Shown in pieces: positions 57,501 through 64,000 of a DNA stretch of 64,000 nt. The stretch is from the NCBI GenBank assembly GCA_009760885.1, contig CM019719.1, positions 38,753,584 through 38,817,583 of the forward strand. The letters are read 5' to 3'. The position numbers and the translations under genes were made by a program. The notes beneath the pieces were generated by a model. It was not told the DNA's origin. It did not search any database and saw nothing but the letters and a program-made list of their open reading frames with translations. Every line of letters starts with the position of its first letter. Positions within the stretch are counted from its first letter, which is position 1. Origin of the DNA: Achatina immaculata (Eukaryota; Mollusca; Gastropoda; Stylommatophora; Achatinidae).

Positions 57501-57840
57501 AGTGATGTCCCTTCCTAGTAATCCCGGGAGTCGAGTACTCACCAGGTAGGAAACTGTAGAGAGCAAAACAACACAACTCAGATCATCAGAGAAGTACACT
57601 TCCCCCACTTCCCCCTTTCCAGGCAAGCCTCTGGGCCCTGTACACCTCTGACGCTTTAAGGGGGCCCATCTAGGTCATGACTACTCCCAGAGGTCTGTGA
57701 GCTGTTGGTTATAGCCGTTTCATGAGGCCGAAGGTACTGTTGGAAGTTTGACGTGTATAGTGTGTCAAGGTTCCTAGCTGCTTGTTCGGTGGATTGGGTT
57801 GATAGTAATATGTCAGACACACATACGCGCACTCACACTC
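57501..57840. repeat. Dispersed repeat related to the ends of the 2095-8916 units
   Basis: Shares actcccagaggtctgtgag and about 150 bp of surrounding sequence with 5790-5834 and 8860-9010. Its left part (taatcccgggagtcgagtac) resembles the hAT-like terminus at 63000. Confidence 0.7.
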
Positions 57841-59394
57841 ACACACGACAGTTTAGCAACCCGTTGGTGTCAGAATGAAAATAAACACTACAGATAGGGG
57901 TACAGAAAAAACACTTTTTTTTTAATAAACAGGAAACAAGGAGGCTTTCGTAGATCTGCGATTTTTTTTTCGAGGTCTTATCCTACAAAACTTCTGTGTT
58001 CTCTTACTTTAGGGGTAAAGAAGAGGGGAAGGGAAGGAGATATTATTTAGCATGAATACTGATATTGGGAGGGGGGGGGGAGGGGTTCTAACTTACTTGA
58101 AGTTGAAGAAAATGTTTGTGAAGTTCATTAAGTTGAAAAGTGTACTGACAACTAAAATTGCACACTGCATTCGCAAAAGCTGTTTTTATAATAAAACCGT
58201 GTTGCATTAAGTTTGTCCTTATTTGTTTTAGTTTGCTTTTAATCACTGTGTTTCAGTATTAATATCAAGTCAATGCAGAGTTTATGGTATGATATTGTGT
58301 AGTATTGGGTATAGTATTGGTCAGGCCTATTTTTAATAGTAACTCTCAGGCAACCAGAAACTGCGTTTATCCGGCGTCAACCAATCCTCATAGGTTCCGG
58401 TTAACTGAGAATTTACTGTATTATTTCCCTTTACCTAACGTTATTAAGATGTGCTGTGTTACACCCCCTCTTCCCCAGTCAGTAATCCTAAGACCTTCGC
58501 TCCAGCATTTTTGTTTTTGTTTTACAAACCCTAACAGTGTACAAGTTGTTTTTTTGTACCCACAAAGCCTGGTTTTTTTTTTTTAATCCTGCCTAAATCC
58601 GTTTTGTTTCGTGAGTGTAAGCGACCCATGAATGCACCGTTTAATTACACTGAGTTTACTTGGTCGAGACAAGCGTATTGGATTGCAGGAAAGAAACTGT
58701 ATTGGGTGTTACTTTAATCGTGGGCTGATCTGATGAAAGAAACGCTGGCCCCAGTTGAGGCCAGAATTCGTTGTCATTAAGTCAGTTTTTAGACTATTGG
58801 ATATACAGTTGTTTTTTTTAAATCATCGTCTTCACAATTATCGAGGGAATTAAATGCCTGTGGATTGTTTGCTTGGAAACATTCAAAACTGATTTTGTTT
58901 TCCTACTCCAGTTCTGTCTCTGTCCAGCCTTTTATTTCTCGCGTAGAAAAGGTGGGGGCGGGAAGTGTGTTACAGTACGTGTGCATTCAGTCAGTTTCCC
59001 ATACAAAGACACCGTGACTATTGAAGTTTTGTTTCTTTTAAAATATTTCTTTTTCTCTGATATTATTATCAGTTTATAGAGCCCAGATCCCTGAGATTAT
59101 TGAGATCAAAACTCAGAGAGAACTGACACGTCTCTTTACGAGTGTTTAGCTTCAGAAGTTCTGTAGTTATACATCTGGACTTTGTCGTACAATAGTTTCT
59201 TTGCAGAAGAAAGCTTGCACGTCTAAGAACTGAAAAGTCTTCTTGCTGCACAGCTGAACTTATGCTGTCTACAACAGTTACATGATATTAACACAGGAGT
59301 CGACACTTCTCTAACCTGAGACACCTTCGAGTTACACGGCTGAACCTATGCTCTTTACAAACAGTCACAAGGCGTGAACCCGAGCTGTCTTCTT
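57841..59394. other. STX8 intron 4, mostly unrecognised
   Basis: A G-rich run lies at 58068-58084. The stretch 58366-58424, read in reverse, begins CAGTAAATTCTCAGTTAACC and looks like a pogo/Tigger-type terminal repeat. No gene. Confidence 0.45.
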
Positions 59395-60960
59395 TCAAAA
59401 CTTCTTTTCAAACGCAGTTTTCTTCTTCGTTGTTCGCTCAGATTTGACGCCAATCTCTCCCACAACTGCTGCAGTTTGTTTATGGTTTTCGCTGTTGGCG
59501 AGGTTCTTCAGCTGCCGTGCGTGGAGCGGTGCTCCTCCCGGCCAATGAAGAAAGGTGCAAATAGGGTTGCCGCGCAGCATCACTGCGGAAAAGGTGGTAG
59601 AAAGGATACAGTCAAATCACGGCACCTCTGGTCTGGAGGTCGGCCACGTCCTGAGTGCAGTCATATCGGGTGAAATGCATGAACCGGCTTGTCCCAGAGG
59701 TTAAGACACTGCTGGTGAGACTCTTCGAATGCCGCGCGTGGAGTGAAGCTCCTCCCTGTCAAGGAAGAAAATACGGAAAAGAAATAAAGGTTACTGTGCG
59801 GCGCCGATGTGAAAAGGTGGTGGAAAGGATAAAGTGAAGTTTAATCGGTATGTACAGTAGTATCGCTGCGAGAGCTATACATACCACGGCACCTCTGCTC
59901 TAGAGGCCGGCCACGTCCGAAATACACCTACACTGGTGAAATATGCCTAAACCAGCACACACCAGGGGTGGAACTTGATGGCTAGACATGTCATGCCACT
60001 TCCGCTCTAGAGGTCGGTCACGCCTGATATACACCCATACTGGTGAATTTTGCCTAAACCGGCTAACACCAGGGGTGAATCTTGAAGGCTATGCATGTCA
60101 CAGTACCTCTGCTCTAGAGGTCGGTCACGTCCCAAACACGCCCATACTGGGATAATATGCCTAAACCGGCTCAACCCAGGGGTGGAAGTCACTAGTGGCG
60201 AGGATTCGTCCTCCTGGACAAAAGCTCCATCCTGGTCACAACTAGAAAGGGTAGCGGCCACGACCGCAAAATGCTGAAGTCGGAGACACTGGACCAGGGC
60301 AGTCTAGATAGGCAACCACCTCTCACCCGGCGGGGATGTTTGCATATCCTAATCACGCTGAGATTTTCCGGTGAGAAAGTCCAACTCTGGACTGGATGGG
60401 CAACCACCTCTCACCCGGCGGTGATACACGGGTATCTCAAAACACGTCGAGGTTTTCCGGTGAGAAAGTCCAACTCTGGCCTGGGTGGGCTACCGCCTCT
60501 CACCCACGGGGATGCACTGATATCCTAAACACGTCGAGATCTTCCGGTGAGAAATTCCAACTCTAGACTAAACTGGTGCAATGAAAACCACGGTGTCACG
60601 CAATCCGCTTCAGAGACCCACCAAGAATACAGGCTAAAGCCCTGCGATACTCTGAACCCCTTGTGGTCCTCTCTTGGATCTCGTGTGGTCCTTTCGGGGA
60701 CCACACAGGAGGCCACGGAACCTAACGAGGACCACAGGCGTAAATTCAGTAGGATCACAGTGCGGTTTTGGTGGTAGAAGCGAACGAAGAAGAAGAAGAA
60801 GAAGTTTATGGTTTTCCCTATCGCCGCGTGGAGCTTCTGCTGTAGAGGTCTGGTCAGGTCCTTTACTTGAGTGGGTTGTCCACGCAGTTCACTTAAGTGA
60901 ATCACTGTCGCCTTCATCTCTCTCGAAGTTTTCCAACAGTGCATGTGACTATGCTATTAA
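59395..60960. repeat. Dispersed repeat interrupted by retroposon copy 8
   Basis: Flanks 59395-59490 and 60817-60960 together align with 33060-33275. The interruption 59491-60803 plus its 13-bp duplication accounts for the difference. Confidence 0.72.
59491..60803 (+). mobile_element. Structured (GAA)n retroposon, copy 8
   Basis: Plus-sense, 1313 bp, with a perfect 13-bp target-site duplication gtttatggttttc at 59478-59490 and 60804-60816. Order: two head units; CTCTAGAG hairpin modules near 59891, 59998 and 60105; GAGGA-TTCG-TCCTC hairpin at 60200-60213; GGTGAGA...TCTCACC modules from 60370; a 9-bp stem GTGTGGTCC/GGACCACAC at 60683-60706; (GAA)n tail. It interrupts an older dispersed repeat whose uninterrupted relative is at 33060-33275. 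It lies in STX8 intron 4, in the same sense as STX8. Confidence 0.94.
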
Positions 60961-61139
60961 ATGTATTGTTAACGAACTTCCTTCCTGTCTACTGACCCCT
61001 TTGCTAAAATATATTTCTAGCAGAGGAAGTACGAAGTGGCGGGTCGGGCCCGCTTTAAATACGACTTGGGTGGGTCGTTGATAATGTAGAGAAGTCAGGA
61101 TGGAAGAGATAGCGTCATTTTAACTGGCGCGTTTGCAGT

Positions 61140-61710
61140 GGATGGTTGGACCGTGCAGCATCGCACCAGTGCTGTTTGTTTTACTACGAATCATAATCTG
61201 CCACCGACGTGCATCGTCAGCTAGACGTCATTTTAACGTTCATAGGCATGGCCAGGTTCCGTCTCGGAGTAGGATAGTAGCGTGTGTAGAATAAACTGAG
61301 GAAACGGGTTGTATGTTTGATGTGAAGCACGGATCTTCATGAACTGTGCGCACACCCGAGAAACTACGGTGTGAAGGAAGCTTCTAACGATGTTCGGCGC
61401 TCCAGCAGTCTCTCATTTTAGGTATGAGTAGGAAAAAAAATGTAGGTTTTATGCTGAAGTAGATAAGATTTCATCCGTGGAAGATCCAAACTGCTCAAAA
61501 ACTTTTAAATAGAGGCAAGAAAAGACGAACTCTGCCGCATTATTTGGCTTGCTGCGAAAGAGCCTGAGATCTTGAACAGTTTGATGGTGACTGATGAAGT
61601 TCAGTTTTATCTGTCGGGGTTTGTCAGTAAACAGAATATGAGATACCGGTCACCGGTGAACCTTCAAGAGCTGCATAGAAAGCAGTTGTACTCCCTCAGA
61701 GTGACGGTGT
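61140..61710 (+). pseudogene. Tc1/mariner-superfamily transposase fossil (DDE_3 type)
   Basis: Blocks in changing plus-strand frames: RRHFNVHRHGQVPSRSRIV (about 61220-61275), VKHGSS, then FHPWKIQTAQKLLNRGKKRR (about 61470-61525), then LMVTDEVQFYLSGFVSKQNM and YRSPVNLQELHRKQLYSLRV (about 61580-61705). The family pattern is F.DEAHF.LSG.VNKQN.RYW...NP..L, with the catalytic Asp in the TDE equivalent. Frameshifts separate all blocks. A CT microsatellite follows at 61713-61762. Confidence 0.78.
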
Positions 61711-61762
61711 CATAGATCTCTCTCTCTCTCTCCCTCTCCTCTCCTCTCTCTGTCTCTGTCTC

Positions 61763-62786
61763 TCTTACTCCTCATACAAGATTTCTGTAACGTGTTAAAC
61801 GAAAGGTACCCAGTACTGTATATTTGACTGCGTGTATTGTTCTGTCAGACATCCTGTTATGCACAGTCCAGTTCCTTCTTGTTCAGTTAAACCAAACGAT
61901 GAAATAATTGTTAACAGTTCGCATCACAGAATGAGTTGTGAAGTGACTGTATGTGCCTACATGGAGCATATTTAACGCTCTGCTGCGACTCAAGAACTAT
62001 GTGATACATGCACGGTTTTGAAAGCGTAGGTCTGTAAACCAGTCCAAATGATACTTGCAGTAGAGTTGGCCTTAAAAAAAAAGAAGTTGATTTTCACAAA
62101 ATTGAATTTTGTGAATGAGTTGAATTTTGTGACTGCTATGTGTTTGTGTCTGAGTTACATTTCTGTGGATGAATTTTTAGCCAAGAAAAACAGTGTGTCG
62201 TAAGTGAAGTGTTTCTAGTCCGGGATATTTTAGATTTGTAGTCTTTTATCTTGTAGATTATTTTCTACCCTATCAGGAGTTATGTTTTTAACAGAGTCAG
62301 TATAATCAAGCTTTATTAAGTTTAGCAATGGAAGCGTTACATTTTGGACGATTTTTGTTGTTGTTGTTAAAATACGTCCAAAATATTCCACGGTTAGTTC
62401 TTGTCACTCAGAAGTCCCCACATCTTATGCAAGAAGCATGAATTAGTATAATGTAATGACTTTTTTTGCTCTTAAATTTAGTATATACTAGCGTTCCTCT
62501 GTTTACGTACATCTTAAATACGAATTCCTGTACTTACATAGCGGATCCCTGCCCAAGCATTTTTGTTGTTACGTTTCTGTGGCACACTGGTATAGAGTAT
62601 TCTGCGATATACGTATGCTTTGACTTGCATATGGTTTTGTGGAACGATCCACTTTACATAGCATCCACTCTATAACTCCGTTGTGGGATGGTACTTCAGG
62701 ACTTAGGGTATCTAGAACCGAGTGTCCAGTATTCCAAAGTATAGCTTGTCTGCCCTTAGTAACTGAAGTGTTCCTTCAATTTATAG
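61763..62786. other. STX8 intron 4, acceptor side, nothing recognised
   Basis: Non-coding. The acceptor of exon 5 is at 62785-62786, with a modest pyrimidine tract. Confidence 0.5.
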
Positions 62787-62917
62787 GAGTCTTTTGCTTG
62801 CACCTGGCACGGATACTTTTAGCAGCGGCGATCCTTGGGGGATGAACGACGAACCTGAAGCCTTCCGGGATATGAGTAATCAGGAACTGCACCACCATCA
62901 GCAGACGATCATCAGGG
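62787..62917 (+). CDS. STX8: STX8 coding exon 5 (last in window)
   Basis: Residues 105-147, with Arg104 completed by the first base and one base of the next codon at the end; donor gtgagt at 62918. It starts SLLLAPGTDTFSSGDPWG and ends in a Gln/His-rich stretch (NQELHHHQQTIIR). That corresponds to the family linker NPW...R..GFDEIRQQQQKIIQEQD, immediately before the SNARE motif. The SNARE helix and C-terminal membrane anchor (family length about 236 residues) are outside the window. Intron 4 (51123-62786) is 11.7 kb and contains two retroposon copies and several fossils. Exon assignment rests on exact phase and family pattern. Confidence 0.88.
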
Positions 62918-62984
62918 GTGAGTTGAGATGACATACCTAGATTTTAAAAAATGAGCCAGTTCATTTGCTGACTCATGCACACCC

Positions 62985-63038
62985 AACAGTTCTTCCAGTG
63001 ACCCCGGGAGTATATGTACCCAAGGTTGAGAACCACTG
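62985..63038 (-). mobile_element. hAT-type terminus
   Basis: On the minus strand from 63038: CAGTGGTTCTCAACCTTGGG, the classic hAT/Charlie-like terminal sequence. The other end was not found, so this is a fragment. Confidence 0.6.
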
Positions 63039-64000
63039 CATTAGATGGATGAGTTATTTATTTTATAGAATGTTTCTAGTTAGGATTCCTTTCATTTGGC
63101 CTACCCTTTTGCAGAACAGTGTCTCTCTTTTGAAAGAATAGATAGCTTCTCGTTGTCTTCCTAGCCAGAATGCCTGCTTCAGTGAGTGTGGTGCTGAGCA
63201 TGATTGAATAGCCAATATACTATAATATCGATCGTTTTGAAATTGTAGGAGTATCAGTAACTGTATCAGTAGTAGTGTTACATTTTTGAGGTTCTGGTGA
63301 GTACAGTGAGAAGATCAGAGAAGAAGAGTCATACCATAGACATGGAATATATAGATAGAAGTGGACTGAGGAAATTACTATTCTACAGTTGAATAAATCT
63401 GGAATGGAGAAGCACAGGAATTATTGATAGTTGAGTCTGAGGAGACGGTTTTGAGAGTGTCAGATATTATCATCAGCTGTTGTGGATTTTTGTTTGTTTT
63501 GTTTTTTGTCGAGGATGCTCTTACAGAACAGGTTATCTCGTGACTGACTCTAACAATGTTGAATTTGCATAATCGGGCACGGTAACAGCAGGCAATGTTT
63601 ATGGTGAAATGTCTCCCCCCCCTTTTTTTTTCATTACGCTTGCATGTTTTAGGTTCAAGTTTGGTCCTCATGGCCTCATAAGCTCTTCAGGTGGGTCTTT
63701 CTCCCACGGGTTCTTCCCAGATCCTATGGCGGATAGAAAAATGTGCCATCGATGACTGATAGAAAAATATGACACCGATGACTTAGAGATATTTTTGTAT
63801 CTAAGGTTTGGTCTGCCACGTGACCTCTTTCTTGCCACAATAGTCAGAAGAAGATAGAAATACATGTAAAATAAAACAAGTAGAGGCGGAAGGTATGGAG
63901 TGGCTGTTAGCACATTCGCTATTTAGTTTGGCATTTGAGAGAAAAGTGATTCGATTGGCCTAGTTGAAATGTGTGTTGTCTGAAAAAAATTAATTGAAAG
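63039..64000. other. STX8 intron 5, right edge
   Basis: No exon recognised. The stretch 63790-63960 is similar to 43090-43275. The minus-strand frame 63913-63668 (with RKRSRGRPNLRY) may be a LINE or transposon remnant but is too short to place. Confidence 0.45.

Overview
This is a eukaryotic nuclear window: AT-rich, intron-bearing, very rich in repeats, with no bacterial operon structure. An embedded 18S rRNA fragment has the lophotrochozoan type of 5' region, so the source is probably a mollusc and perhaps a gastropod; that last step is an inference. Only two ordinary protein-coding genes are visible. Both belong to vesicle traffic and they lie head to head about 11 kb apart. TMF1 (Golgi golgin / TATA element modulatory factor) is on the minus strand: its first coding exon is at 32161-32278, a 2.07 kb second exon is at 22816-24882, and the rest lies beyond position 1 or was not found. 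STX8 (syntaxin-8, endosomal SNARE) is on the plus strand: five coding exons between 43603 and 62917 give residues 1-147, with the SNARE motif and membrane anchor beyond the right edge. All exon junctions of both genes were checked for reading phase. Two identical intron-containing tRNA-Ile(UAU) genes lie between them. A 92-codon reading frame at 25385-25663, inside TMF1 intron 1 on the opposite strand, may encode a small two-membrane-segment protein.

Almost everything else is mobile DNA. The dominant family is a 1.0-1.5 kb non-coding retroposon present in eight copies: minus-sense at 644-1697, 10094-11201, 18631-19478, 21195-21445 and 25841-27374; plus-sense at 28589-30431, 51291-52681 and 59491-60803. 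It ends in a (GAA)n tail, is flanked by 9-13 bp target-site duplications, and is built from tandem modules full of perfect hairpins. It nests into LINEs and is itself interrupted by one. One copy (18631-20516) is fused to a pre-rRNA fragment (498 nt of presumed 5'ETS plus the first 540 nt of 18S). A single 12-bp duplication brackets both parts, as expected for template switching during target-primed reverse transcription.

Layout. 1-2094: a retroposon copy between two 224-bp direct repeats. 2095-8916: a recent tandem segmental duplication with different internal duplications in each unit. 8917-16922: AT-rich, with a retroposon copy, a mariner fossil and a 62-bp satellite. 16843-21660: a 24-25 bp minisatellite broken by two LINE pieces, two retroposon copies and the rRNA chimera. 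22816-32278: TMF1, with its intron 1 full of nested elements. 31550-36645: Penelope-like and mariner remnants plus the first tRNA. 37340-38570: small satellites, a hAT-like element and a LINE tail. 39337-42110: the second tRNA and a degraded RTE-like LINE. 43603-64000: STX8, whose introns carry a nearly complete LINE (47091-50180), two retroposon copies and further transposase and LINE fossils.

LINE clade names are judged by eye from reverse transcriptase and endonuclease motifs. Repeat boundaries are exact only where a target-site duplication is given.
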